Origin: Oceanirhabdus sp. W0125-5 | GTDB taxonomy: Bacteria > Bacillota > Clostridia > Clostridiales > Clostridiaceae | DNA length: 64,000 bases | Direction: 5' to 3' | Assembly (NCBI RefSeq): GCF_027938815.1 | Contig: NZ_CP115913.1 | Location: 5,552,001-5,616,000, forward strand | In this document: piece after piece, positions 53,855-62,978 of the stretch | Layout: the number at the start of each line of letters is the position of its first letter | Numbering within the stretch: the stretch's first letter is position 1 | Program-made: the position numbers and the translations under genes | Notes under the pieces: generated by a model | The model's input: the letters and a program-made list of their open reading frames with translations, nothing else | Told to the model about the DNA's origin: nothing | Database searches by the model: none

Positions 53855-53894
53855 AAACCCCTGATTTCCTTAAAAGGAAATCAGGGGTTTTTTT
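53855..53894. terminator. Bidirectional terminator between SPFH and TldE genes
   Basis: Perfect 17-bp stem AAACCCCTGATTTCCTT / AAGGAAATCAGGGGTTT with a 2-base loop and T7 on the plus strand. Confidence 0.95.
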
Positions 53895-55137
53895 AAATTT
53901 TTGATACTTTCATATCCATTACAATTAATTTATCTTCAGATAGTGGGAAAAAGTTATCTTTTGAAACTCCCCTAAATGAATCTCCAAACATATGGAAAAT
54001 ATTAGATGACACCTGAATCTCAGGAAGTCTTCCAATTATCCTCTCACCATCAAAAAGCATGGCAACTTGAACTGGTGTAGCAAAATTTCCATCAGCAGCA
54101 AAATCTCCTCCCGCTGAGTATAAAACTAAAACACCCATATCTCCTGCAAGAAGTTCCTTTATAATCTTTTCAGATTCCTTAATCTTGAATAATGAATAAG
54201 GGTTTAAACTAATACCAGGAACATCGTAATAATCCCCTTCAGCACTTCCAGTTTGAGGAAGATTGAATGTTTTTGCAGTTTTCTTATCAGTATATGGTGC
54301 CTTTACTACTCCATTCTCTATAAGAGCATATCTATAATCCTTATTAACTATACCTTCTGTATCAAAGAAAGGTATGTTCAACACATCCTCTGGATTTAAT
54401 GATTTATAAAGTGTAAATTCTTCATTAAATACCTTTTCTCCTAATTTATTAGATAAAAGAGATGTCCCTGATCCAAACATTTCTCCATGTAAATCCGATA
54501 CAAATTTTCTAAAAATCCCACTATTTGAAGGAAGAAATGCAACTGGATAAGTTTTTTCTTCTGGAAGCTCAACTTTATTTTTATATCCATCTAAAATCAT
54601 ATTAATTTCATCTATTAATAATTTTCTGTCATAATTCCTTCCATCGCAATCAAATACTACATCCATAATATTTGTAGATGTCTTTTCTTTAAATGCCAAC
54701 CCAATCCCTAATGATTTATCCCTATATTCTAAATTAAGATTCTTGTCATTTGATAACGTATTAGCCGTCTCAGTAATTAACACCTTTCCAAAGAAGGAGA
54801 ATTCAGATTGCTCATCTTTAATTTGTGTTATCACATCCTCCATTTCTTTTATAAAATCTTCATCATTTATAATCTCTCTTCTTTTATCAATTACTTCACT
54901 TCTGTTTCCACATAGGTCACATTCATATTTTATATTTTCAGAAAGGGACTCTATAGCCTCTTTTTCAAGTTCTTTTTCATCATATTTTCCGATTGCACCT
55001 GCAATTCCAATTTTACCATTTTCGTAAACTCTTAATCCCGTTTTTGTTATATTTTTTTCTCTTATAGATTCTATCTCTGAATTTACAATATTTATTGCAG
55101 TCTCTTTTAATTTATTAACTAACTTTTCCTTTAACAT
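53893..55137 (-). CDS. TldE/PmbA-family protein
   Basis: 414 residues, TldD/PmbA superfamily by general layout (VYENGKIGIAGAIGKY, LHGEMFGSGTSLLS, LPQTGSAEGDYYDVPGISLNPYS, GVLVLYSAGGDFAADGNFATPVQ). It lacks the HExxxH zinc motif, as expected for the TldE partner that completes the heterodimer. A CDLCGNR pair of Cys at ~75 is unusual. Lies 38 bases behind the tldD gene; GGGGG upstream. Confidence 0.85.
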   Translation of the reverse strand: MLKEKLVNKLKETAINIVNSEIESIREKNITKTGLRVYENGKIGIAGAIGKYDEKELEKEAIESLSENIKYECDLCGNRSEVIDKRREIINDEDFIKEMEDVITQIKDEQSEFSFFGKVLITETANTLSNDKNLNLEYRDKSLGIGLAFKEKTSTNIMDVVFDCDGRNYDRKLLIDEINMILDGYKNKVELPEEKTYPVAFLPSNSGIFRKFVSDLHGEMFGSGTSLLSNKLGEKVFNEEFTLYKSLNPEDVLNIPFFDTEGIVNKDYRYALIENGVVKAPYTDKKTAKTFNLPQTGSAEGDYYDVPGISLNPYSLFKIKESEKIIKELLAGDMGVLVLYSAGGDFAADGNFATPVQVAMLFDGERIIGRLPEIQVSSNIFHMFGDSFRGVSKDNFFPLSEDKLIVMDMKVSKI

Positions 55138-55174
55138 CTATATTTCCCCCTTACTTTAACCTTTATAAAGGCTT

Positions 55175-56512
55175 TTATTGAACATTCATATTTTTTATTC
55201 TTACATATGGTCCACCAAAACCTACAGGCAAACCAAATTGCTCAAATTTACCACATCCACCTAATATAAATGATAATAATTCAAGTTTATCTGAAACACC
55301 ATCTACATCTGAAAGAGTTTCAAAAACATTTCCAGTAATAACAGAAACATTAACCGGATCTGTTATTTTTCCATCTTTAATCATATAAGCCAGTGATGGT
55401 GCAAGGGTAAATGTAGACATACCGCTGCCATGTTTAATTGACTCTACATATATCCCCTCCTCAACCTCACTAAATAACTGTTCCTTAGTCTTATCTCCAG
55501 GTAATACATAAGTGGTAGTCATTCTAACAATTGGTTCATATTCAAAATTTATAGCTCTACAGTTTCCAGTTAATTCTTCCTCTAGTGATGCAGCTGTTGA
55601 TACGCTATGAAGTCTACCTCTAAGTATTCCATTTTCTATAAGGTAAGTTTTTTCTGCTCTAGTACCTTCATCATCAAATGGTACATAACCCGAGCCACAA
55701 TCCATTCCATTATCAACTATAGAAAGTAGATCTGATCCAACTTTTTTTCCAATTGCCCATTCTTTTTTCATAGTCTCATCTCCAACCATAAAGTCAGATT
55801 CACTTTTGTGACCAAAACTTTCATGAGCAAAAACCCCAGCAGCAAGTGGTGATAAAATCACTTTATATTTTCCTGGTTCCACAGGCTTTGAATTCTTTAA
55901 AAAGTCTATACACTTTGATATAAAATTCTTTAAATTTAATTCTAGATTTTTTAAATTATCAAAGCTATCACTACCTTCTATAAATTTATCTTGAAAAGTT
56001 TTGCCATTACTTTCCATAGAAAGTCTTATTTCTATACCTGCTCTTTGGGAGTCAAATTTTATCTCTGCCCCCTTGCTTGAATAAAAACTTTGAATTTTTT
56101 TATTATCAACATAATATGCCTTCCACATTTTCACATTTTCTTCTGATTTTATTGTTTCAAATAATCCAGTTAATAAATTCTTCTTTTCATCTTTGTTTAT
56201 TTTAGTTATATCATCTTCATCAAATTTTAAGAATGTACCTTTATTTACTTGAAACTTCTCTACAATAGGATGATTATATATATCTTTATTCGGCTTTGCT
56301 TTTAATGAAAGTATATCAAGCTGCTTCTGAATATTATCAACATCTGATGTTGAAGCATAATACCATCTTTGCCCATCAAAAACTCTAACAAATGCTGCCT
56401 TACGTTTTTTAATTTTGCTCTCATCAAGATTACCGTTTGTGTACGCTATTGTTGTTTCAAATACATCTTCAATTCTTACATCTGAATACAAATTTACTGG
56501 AAATTTAAACAT
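55175..56512 (-). CDS. TldD-family metalloprotease
   Basis: 445 residues. The TldD zinc motif HESFGH (HExxxH) is in VILSPLAAGVFAHESFGHKS, followed by VDNGMDCGSGYVPFDDEGTR and the C-terminal GGCGKFEQFGLPVGFGGPYV. TldD/TldE dimers digest unfolded or leader peptides, including bacteriocin and RiPP precursors. The pair sits behind its own ArsR-type regulator, 20 bases apart, so all three form one operon. No RiPP precursor recognised nearby. Confidence 0.92.
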   Translation of the reverse strand: MFKFPVNLYSDVRIEDVFETTIAYTNGNLDESKIKKRKAAFVRVFDGQRWYYASTSDVDNIQKQLDILSLKAKPNKDIYNHPIVEKFQVNKGTFLKFDEDDITKINKDEKKNLLTGLFETIKSEENVKMWKAYYVDNKKIQSFYSSKGAEIKFDSQRAGIEIRLSMESNGKTFQDKFIEGSDSFDNLKNLELNLKNFISKCIDFLKNSKPVEPGKYKVILSPLAAGVFAHESFGHKSESDFMVGDETMKKEWAIGKKVGSDLLSIVDNGMDCGSGYVPFDDEGTRAEKTYLIENGILRGRLHSVSTAASLEEELTGNCRAINFEYEPIVRMTTTYVLPGDKTKEQLFSEVEEGIYVESIKHGSGMSTFTLAPSLAYMIKDGKITDPVNVSVITGNVFETLSDVDGVSDKLELLSFILGGCGKFEQFGLPVGFGGPYVRIKNMNVQ

Positions 56513-56531
56513 CCCAATACCCCCTTAATTT

Positions 56532-57572
56532 CTATAATTTAAATTCATTATTTAAAAATTTAATACAATTTCTTAAAACATTTTTATTTAGTGAATAATA
56601 TGCCTTATGTTCCTTTCTTTCTATATGAACCAACTCTGTAAGAACAAGAAAATTCATATGATAGGAAACAGTAGCTGTTGTTATGTTTAATACTTTGGCT
56701 ATTTCTTGACCATAATAATCCTTTTCTAATAAAAGTTTAATTATTGAGAATCTAGTTTTATCAGAAATATTTTTGAATATCTTTAAATTATTTTCCAAAG
56801 TATTACTTCCACCATTTTTTTCTAGATATTTTTTAATCTCAGTTCCAATTAAAACACAGCAAGTATTTTCTTTCTCATTAACTTGTATAAACAACAAATT
56901 GCAAATGGATGAACTAATATATATATTCTCAAAATCCTCAAAGTCAATAATATTCTTAGTAATATTTCTTAAGTATTCTAAACCAAAGTTCTGAAGTTTT
57001 TTTTGAAGTTCTAAATTAAACTCCGCCACTTCCTTATTCCTTACACTTTCAACTTCCTTGGATATTTTTGAATATTCCTTAATAAAACCAACAAAATCTT
57101 CCATGTATTTTTTTCTATCATCTAACAAACAAAAAATCTCCCACTTTAATGATGAATTAATTTCTTTATGTTTAATATAATTCATTATACTTTCATTGCT
57201 AGCATATACTTCTTCTAAATCATTTTTATTCTCATCTTCATCTGCTACTGCTTTTACAATTCGTTCTCTAATTTCATTATCATTAAGACTCATTAAAAAA
57301 TTGAGATATTCATTTAAATTATTATATTTCCACATATCAAGTTGTAAAAATATCTTTGCTATATTTAAATCCTCTTGAAAATATCTTTCAATTTTATTTT
57401 TATCAATTTCCCCATTACTTTTTAATGACAATAAAATATTTTCATAGTTCTTATTAAACTCAACACCAATTTGTCTCATTTCCTCTTTTGCATATTCATA
57501 ATTATTTAAAATCCACAAACTAGAGAAAACATCATATATCTCCCCAGGAGCTTTATCAAATAAAATATTCAT
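56532..57572 (-). CDS. ArsR-type winged-helix regulator with long N-terminal domain
   Basis: 346 residues; ordinary ArsR proteins have about 100. The C-terminal ~85 residues are the HTH_5 domain (FKNISDKTRFSIIKLLLEKD, GQEIAKVLNITTATVSYHMN, ELVHIERKEHKAYYSLN). The ~250-residue N-terminus is helical and charged, of unknown role, possibly ligand sensing. No Cys metal site typical of ArsR. First gene of the tldD/tldE operon, whose promoter overlaps an array of TTATCTAATT sites. Confidence 0.88.
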   Translation of the reverse strand: MNILFDKAPGEIYDVFSSLWILNNYEYAKEEMRQIGVEFNKNYENILLSLKSNGEIDKNKIERYFQEDLNIAKIFLQLDMWKYNNLNEYLNFLMSLNDNEIRERIVKAVADEDENKNDLEEVYASNESIMNYIKHKEINSSLKWEIFCLLDDRKKYMEDFVGFIKEYSKISKEVESVRNKEVAEFNLELQKKLQNFGLEYLRNITKNIIDFEDFENIYISSSICNLLFIQVNEKENTCCVLIGTEIKKYLEKNGGSNTLENNLKIFKNISDKTRFSIIKLLLEKDYYGQEIAKVLNITTATVSYHMNFLVLTELVHIERKEHKAYYSLNKNVLRNCIKFLNNEFKL

Positions 57573-57586
57573 TAGCTACTCTCCCC

Positions 57587-57707
57587 TTTTATCTAATTCA
57601 CGATTAGCCATTTATCTAATTTCCATTATATTATAATTTTACTTTTAATTAGATAAAATGTCAATCCTTAATTAGATACTTTTCTAATCTTTTAATTTTA
57701 TCTAAAT
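57587..57707. promoter_or_regulatory. Promoter and operator array of the ArsR-TldD-TldE operon
   Basis: Promoter on the minus strand: TTGACA (57659-57664), 17 bases, TAAAAT (57636-57641). Five copies of TTATCTAATT in both orientations: TTTTATCTAATT 57587, TTTATCTAATTT 57611, AATTAGATAAAAT 57647 (between -35 and -10), TTAATTAGATA 57668, TTTTATCTAAAT 57696; a partial one at 57680. Strongly suggests autoregulation. Confidence 0.7.
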
Positions 57708-57724
57708 AACTCATAGTTAATAAT

Positions 57725-57765
57725 AAAAAATGGCTAATAGAGTAAATCTCTATTAGCCATTTTTT
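57725..57765 (-). terminator. Terminator of the HD-GYP gene
   Basis: 18-bp perfect stem (AAAAAATGGCTAATAGAG and its inverse) with a 5-base loop, flanked by A/T runs. Confidence 0.9.
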
Positions 57766-57767
57766 AT

Positions 57768-58676
57768 CTATACTATTTTTTCTTCTTTTAATATCTCTTC
57801 AAAAACATTTACAACTTCTTCATCGTAATGAATTCCACTTAATCTTTTTAATTCATTTAATGCTGTTTCAGGACTTAAACCCTTTCTATAAGGCCTATCA
57901 GTGGTCATCGCATCATATGTATCAGCTACTGCTATAATCTTTGCCTCCAGCAATATATCCTGACCTTTTAACCCATAAGGATATCCAGAACCATCTAATC
58001 GTTCATGATGCTGCTCTATAATAGTTCCTATATTTGCATAATAAGTTTTCTTAACCAATTCTCTTCCATCACTAGAATGCTTTTTTATACATTCAAATTC
58101 TTCTGGAGTCAACCTTCCTGGTTTATTCAAGATTTCAATAGGTACATTTATCTTTCCTATATCATGAAGTTGCGCTGCAACTGCCAGATGTTCAAATCGT
58201 TCCTTAGACAATCTTAATTTATTAGCTATTTTAATAGAATACTTTTGTACTCTTTTATCATGACTATATGTATATGAATCCTTTTTATCAACATCTTTTA
58301 CAATATCAGTTAACTCCTTTAGTGTTTTACTTAAATATTGAAAAACAGGTTGAGTTGTCACATATAATAAAGTTACATCGTCCTTTGCTTTGAACTTTAC
58401 AGTTTCTCTCAAATGATGCGCATAAAAATATTCTCCCTGCTTTAGAATAGAAATATTATCCTCTTCATGAACTTCAATGCACCCCTCTAATATATAAAAA
58501 AATTCCATCAACTCTCCATTTTCACCTGGTGATATAACAAAAAATATCCCTGAATTAATTTTTTGTAGCATTATCTCAGTTCCATCACCTTTAGCAAGCA
58601 ATCTAAGTTCGGATGATTTTTGAGTGAAATTTTCAATATACTTATTATTTTGTCCTAAAAATAATCCCTGGTGCAT
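57768..58676 (-). CDS. HD-GYP c-di-GMP phosphodiesterase with cupin-like sensor
   Basis: 302 residues. Residues ~20-115 form a cupin-like beta barrel (GENGELMEFFYILEGCIEVH, ILKQGEYFYAH), the rest is HD-GYP: HDKRVQKYS, QLHDIGKINVP, IIEQHHERLDGSGYPYGLKG, AVADTYDAMTTDRPYR. All metal ligands are present, so it is predicted to hydrolyse c-di-GMP. AGGAGG fits ATG 58676; the upstream TTG is less likely. Monocistronic. Confidence 0.92.
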   Translation of the reverse strand: MHQGLFLGQNNKYIENFTQKSSELRLLAKGDGTEIMLQKINSGIFFVISPGENGELMEFFYILEGCIEVHEEDNISILKQGEYFYAHHLRETVKFKAKDDVTLLYVTTQPVFQYLSKTLKELTDIVKDVDKKDSYTYSHDKRVQKYSIKIANKLRLSKERFEHLAVAAQLHDIGKINVPIEILNKPGRLTPEEFECIKKHSSDGRELVKKTYYANIGTIIEQHHERLDGSGYPYGLKGQDILLEAKIIAVADTYDAMTTDRPYRKGLSPETALNELKRLSGIHYDEEVVNVFEEILKEEKIV

Positions 58677-58722
58677 TGTTTTCCTCCTCAATAAAAATAA
58701 ATAAAGTTAATTATTTATTTTT

Positions 58723-59208
58723 TTATTCTTCATCAGACTCTACGTAATCGAAATCTAATACTATCAGTGGATCTATCATTACAGTTGTACCACCTATTTC
58801 CACTTCAATTAATTCACACTGAATTGTAACTCCTTCTTTAGCCCCTTTTTCTACTGTTTTTAAAGCAATTCTATTTGTTACTATAATTAATTCATTTATT
58901 ATATCGTTTATTTTTGAATTACGTTTATCCTTAAGTTCTACAATCTTATTATCTATCTTATTTAATTCTTCTTGATCATTTTCATTTGCTTTTTTGTTCT
59001 CTAATTTCTCAATTTCTCTATCGTATTTATCCATTTCTCTGTCTGCTTTTTCGACGCTTTTTGTGATTTCTTTTTCAATCATCCAATTTGCTTTTTCTAC
59101 TTCTTTAATAACCTTATTTAATTTGTTATTATCCGCAGCATAAACAGTAGGCATAAATAATGATAGCATTAATATTAATGATAACATTAAACTTATTTTC
59201 TTTTTCAT
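58723..59208 (-). CDS. Secreted coiled-coil protein, function unknown
   Basis: 161 residues. Signal peptide cleaved near VYAAD (~25). Residues ~28-115 are charged helix/coiled coil (KADREMDKYDREIEKLENKK, KIVELKDKRNSKINDIINEL). The C-terminal ~45 residues look beta-like (VTIQCELIEVEIGGTTVMID, PLIVLDFDYVESDEE). No family recognised. GGGGG before ATG. Transcribed toward the HD-GYP gene 46 bases away without a clear terminator, so they may share an mRNA. Confidence 0.68.
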   Translation of the reverse strand: MKKKISLMLSLILMLSLFMPTVYAADNNKLNKVIKEVEKANWMIEKEITKSVEKADREMDKYDREIEKLENKKANENDQEELNKIDNKIVELKDKRNSKINDIINELIIVTNRIALKTVEKGAKEGVTIQCELIEVEIGGTTVMIDPLIVLDFDYVESDEE

Positions 59209-59343
59209 AATATTTTCCCCCTCTTTTTTGCATTATTTACCTCACATAATTAAATATTCTATAAAAAACCAAAATACCCTTTATATTATTAATAATAATT
59301 ACATTTTTTTATTCATATATTTATATATATGAATACATAAAAA

Positions 59344-59362
59344 AAGCGCGTTTCACGCGCTT
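59344..59362 (-). terminator. Terminator behind the GGDEF remnant
   Basis: Perfect 8-bp stem AAGCGCGT / ACGCGCTT, 3-base loop, then T7 on the minus strand. It also bounds the 59209-59373 gap, where no gene is seen. Confidence 0.9.
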
Positions 59363-59373
59363 CAATAAACCAC

Positions 59374-59502
59374 TTAATGACATACTCTATTACGCCCCTT
59401 AGTTTTAGCTTCATATAAAGCTTTATCAGCTTTTCCAATCACATTTTCTATTGAAAATCCCTGTAAAAATTCACTTACACCAAAAGTAGCAATCAATTTT
59501 GC
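59374..59502 (-). pseudogene. C-terminal remnant of a GGDEF domain
   Basis: Minus-strand frame AKLIATFGVSEFLQGFSIEN, then VIGKADKALYEAKTKGRNRV and CH before a stop. This is the typical end of a diguanylate cyclase (ATFGVS, ADKALYEAKxxGRNRV). It overlaps the last codons of the upstream GGDEF-EAL gene in another frame, has no start of its own, and the rest of the domain is missing. Probably left by a deletion that fused two neighbouring cyclase genes. Confidence 0.85.
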
Positions 59503-61409
59503 CCCCCAATTATTTTATCTACACAAATCATATTTTTAATTTTTTCTCCAGAAACTGGCTTTGAATAGTAATATCCTTGAACCTTTTTTACCCCTAAATT
59601 TTTCAAAAACTTAACTTGTTCCTCTGTTTCCACACCTTCTGATATTATATCAATCTTTAAGTCACTAGCTAAGTTAACAATTGTTTTATAAATAATACTC
59701 TCTTTTGTATGCTTTTTTGATACTGGTAATAAACTTCTATCTAATTTAACAACACTAAAATCTATTCCATTTAAATACTTTAAGGATGAATGTCCCGCAC
59801 TAAAATCATCAATAGCAATTTTGAATCCTAACTCAGATAACTTAGAAACTTTATTATATTGAACTGATTCCACTATCATTTCCTCAGTTATTTCAATTTC
59901 TACATTCTCAGGTTTAACCCCTAAATTATCTATGTATTTTAACAATTCATTTATTTTTACCTTTGAAAGTGTATATGGCGAGAAGTTTGATGAAATAATA
60001 AACTCCTCACAGACACTGTTACTTAACTTTAATTCTTGATATAATTCAATACCTTTTCTTAACATAAGCAAATCAATATTATATATTTTTCCCGAAGTTT
60101 CAGCTAATTTAATAAATTTATAAGGAGGGACAATTTCATTATCTTTCTTCCATCTAACCAAAGTCTCAATCCCTTTAATTTCTTTTGTATTAATATCTAT
60201 TATTGGCTGGTAATAAGGGATAATCTCATTATTCTCAATTGCATTATTAAGACTAACTTTCATTCTAATACTTTCCTTATATTGACTTAAAAATTCTTCA
60301 TTTGCTATATAGTATTGATTCTTTCCTGACTCCTTAGCTTTAATCATTGCTACATCTGATAATTCTATTAATCTTTCAATAGATATTTCCTTATTAATAT
60401 CTGGTTTTGCAAAACCAATTGAACAACCCACTACATATTCTTCTTTTCTGTCATTATTAATAATAGGTTGTACTATTTCTTCAAGAATTAACTCACATTT
60501 GTTTTTAGGAATTGAACAAACTGAACATTGCTTAGAGTCTCCACAACATTTAATAATGACAAGAAATTCATCCCCACCTAATCTGTATACCCCTTCATCT
60601 CCAAATATATTTTTTAATCTTCTTGCAACTTCAACTAGAACAAAGTCTCCTGCAATATGCCCATATAAATCATTTATATCTTTAAAATTATCTAAATCAA
60701 TATAAATACAATGAATTTTTTCATCTATAATATTAAGCATATTATCAAATAAATATGTTCTATTTTTTAATCCTGTTAACTCATCATAATAAGCCTTTTC
60801 TAAAGTTTTTAAAGTGCTTTTCTTTATAAAATGCAAACTAACAGCAGTTAAAAATATCCCTACAATAATTAACAAAATAATTAATATTTTAAAAATATTA
60901 ATATTCCTATCATATTTGATCTGATACAACTCAACAATTTCATGTATCTGATTTTTTAATCCCATTGCATTTTTAATAATAAATGAAAGACTTTCATAAT
61001 CATCTGGATAATCTAATAATATTTCAACATTAGAAATGTATAAATTTAACAATGGAAGTATACTATCAAAATATGTAACAATTTCTTTATTCCTATTGGT
61101 ACTAATATTTAATTCTTTATCACCATAAATTAACGCATTTGTAAACCTTTCATATATATCTATTTCTATATTCAAAAGTTCCTTTAACTCTTTTACTTTT
61201 CCTGAATCCTCTATCTCAACTGCACTTACATATTGTTGAGAATAATTGCTAATAAGCATAGTTCTCATACGTTGAGAGCCTGATAAATTTATAGCAACAC
61301 CATCATCTTTAATTTTAATATATGTAAAACTAGCAACCATCATTGTAACAATGAATGGAATAATTAATATTAAAAACGCTAAATACATATTCTTTTTTAT
61401 ACGATTCAT
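59493..61409 (-). CDS. Membrane GGDEF-EAL protein with PilJ-like sensor and Cys insert
   Basis: 638 residues. Helix ~9-32, extracytoplasmic helical domain ~33-170 resembling PilJ/NIT sensors (INLSGSQRMRTMLISNYSQQ), helix ~172-192, GGDEF ~205-370 with intact RLGGDEF, EAL ~385-630. A Cys-rich insert KCCGDSKQCSVCSIPKNKCE follows GGDEF directly. EAL motif is ETL, the loop is DDFSAGHSS, other catalytic residues (EITEE, KLDRS, EGVE) remain. No RxxD inhibitory site. Both synthesis and breakdown of c-di-GMP are possible. The sensor resembles nitrate/nitrite-type helical bundles. Confidence 0.88.
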   Translation of the reverse strand: MNRIKKNMYLAFLILIIPFIVTMMVASFTYIKIKDDGVAINLSGSQRMRTMLISNYSQQYVSAVEIEDSGKVKELKELLNIEIDIYERFTNALIYGDKELNISTNRNKEIVTYFDSILPLLNLYISNVEILLDYPDDYESLSFIIKNAMGLKNQIHEIVELYQIKYDRNINIFKILIILLIIVGIFLTAVSLHFIKKSTLKTLEKAYYDELTGLKNRTYLFDNMLNIIDEKIHCIYIDLDNFKDINDLYGHIAGDFVLVEVARRLKNIFGDEGVYRLGGDEFLVIIKCCGDSKQCSVCSIPKNKCELILEEIVQPIINNDRKEEYVVGCSIGFAKPDINKEISIERLIELSDVAMIKAKESGKNQYYIANEEFLSQYKESIRMKVSLNNAIENNEIIPYYQPIIDINTKEIKGIETLVRWKKDNEIVPPYKFIKLAETSGKIYNIDLLMLRKGIELYQELKLSNSVCEEFIISSNFSPYTLSKVKINELLKYIDNLGVKPENVEIEITEEMIVESVQYNKVSKLSELGFKIAIDDFSAGHSSLKYLNGIDFSVVKLDRSLLPVSKKHTKESIIYKTIVNLASDLKIDIISEGVETEEQVKFLKNLGVKKVQGYYYSKPVSGEKIKNMICVDKIIGGQN

Positions 61410-61529
61410 GCTAACTCCCTCCTCATATAAAAACCTTATTATTTAATTATACAATACAATGTTTTTATTGTCGATTAGTATAATATTTTGTAGAATTTTA
61501 CATACAACTCAATAAATCTAAATATAATA

Positions 61530-61565
61530 AAGCCACCTATTTATATACCTATAAATAAGCGGCTT
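61530..61565 (-). terminator. Terminator of the MATE gene
   Basis: About 15-bp stem AAGCC.C.TATTTATA / TATAAATA.G.GGCTT with two mismatches, 37 bases after the stop at 61603. Confidence 0.65.
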
Positions 61566-61602
61566 AACTTATATACAATATTTTTAGTTACTTTTAGCTA
61601 CC

Positions 61603-62922
61603 TTATAACCTTATAATCGATTGTTTTTTCTCCGTTTTCTTAATATATATCAAATACATTATTAAAAATAAAGTACATACCTCTCCTAGAATAATAGAAA
61701 TCCAGATCCCTATATCCCCTATTATCAAAGGAAGAACTACCAATGCAACTATAGTAAATACCATTCCTCTGCTTATAGATATTAAGTTTGCGATTTTAGA
61801 GTTTTCTGTAGCTTGATGATAGGTTACATTAACTATATTTATTGATGCAATAACAAATGAAAATCCATAAATTACTATAGCATCATAAGTTAGTTTTATT
61901 AGACTCTGATCATCATTGAATATACTTATTATACTTTTTCCAAAAACCAATATTATTACATATATAACCAATGAAGCAATAAAATTGGTCTTTAATCCCA
62001 TCTTAAATACTGTATCTACCTTATCATAATCACCTTTTCCACTATTATAACTTATTAATGGTTGAATCCCTTGGGAAACCCCTATGAATAATGCTAAAAG
62101 CACAGTAGTTATATATCCTATAATGCTAAAACCTGCTACCCCTACCTCTCCAATTCTTTTTATTATAACTAAGTTGAATGCAAGTATAGTAACAGCATTA
62201 GAAACCTGAACAATAAACTCTGGAGTTCCAGCCTTAATAATCCTTTTCGTTTCATCTTTTTTCAACTTAGGTATATATAATTCAAGTTGTCCTTTTTTCT
62301 TAAAAAAATGAGTTAAAAGAATGATTACACTTGATAATTGTCCTAATCCTGATGCTACAGCGGCACCTGCGATTCCAAACTTAAATATAAATATGAATGT
62401 GTAATCTAAAGTAATATTTGTAACTGCCCCTACAATCAAGGCTACCATTGCCAAATTAGGATTACCATCATTTCTAACAAAAGTACTCAATGCTAAACTT
62501 CCTGAAAATCCAAGCCCAAAAATCAAATAATATCTAAGGTATTCTGCTGTACCTTTTACTAATTCATCACTAGCCCCTAATATTCTAGCTAATTGAACTG
62601 GAAAAATTATACCAATCAAGGATACTACTCCAGTTACAGCTACAATTAATACCAAGCTCTGTAAAAATATATTATTTCCTTCTTCATGCTTATTTTCTCC
62701 GAACTTTATTGACATTACTGCAGCACCACCCATGGTCATCATCATGGTTATGGCCATCATTAATGTTATAACAGGAAGAGCTACATTTACTGATGCCAAT
62801 GCTCCTGCCCCTACTCCTCTACCTACAAATATTCCATCAACAACTATATAAAGCGCTGAAACCATCATACCAATTACTGATGGAACAGCATATCTCATAA
62901 ACTCTTTCCATAGTGACTTCAT
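61603..62922 (-). CDS. MATE-family multidrug exporter
   Basis: 439 residues, 12 membrane helices in two halves, each beginning with the MATE pattern (PSVIGMMVSALYIVVDGIFV, GRGVGAGALASVNVALPV; second half FIVQVSNAVTILAFNLVI, IGVSQGIQPLISYNSG). Na+- or H+-coupled export of cationic drugs or metabolites. Controlled by the upstream MerR regulator through a 19-bp-spacer promoter. GGAGG before ATG. Confidence 0.93.
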   Translation of the reverse strand: MKSLWKEFMRYAVPSVIGMMVSALYIVVDGIFVGRGVGAGALASVNVALPVITLMMAITMMMTMGGAAVMSIKFGENKHEEGNNIFLQSLVLIVAVTGVVSLIGIIFPVQLARILGASDELVKGTAEYLRYYLIFGLGFSGSLALSTFVRNDGNPNLAMVALIVGAVTNITLDYTFIFIFKFGIAGAAVASGLGQLSSVIILLTHFFKKKGQLELYIPKLKKDETKRIIKAGTPEFIVQVSNAVTILAFNLVIIKRIGEVGVAGFSIIGYITTVLLALFIGVSQGIQPLISYNSGKGDYDKVDTVFKMGLKTNFIASLVIYVIILVFGKSIISIFNDDQSLIKLTYDAIVIYGFSFVIASINIVNVTYHQATENSKIANLISISRGMVFTIVALVVLPLIIGDIGIWISIILGEVCTLFLIMYLIYIKKTEKKQSIIRL

Positions 62923-62943
62923 ATATCATCCCTCCTAAAAGAG

Positions 62944-62974
62944 ATTATAAAGTCTATACCTTGTATAGAGTCAA
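62944..62974 (-). promoter_or_regulatory. MerR-type promoter of the MATE exporter
   Basis: Minus strand TTGACT, a 19-base spacer, TATAAT. The spacer holds the palindrome CTATAC-AAG-GTATAG. A 19-bp spacer with an internal dyad is the hallmark of MerR-activated promoters. Confidence 0.85.
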
Positions 62975-62978
62975 TAGA

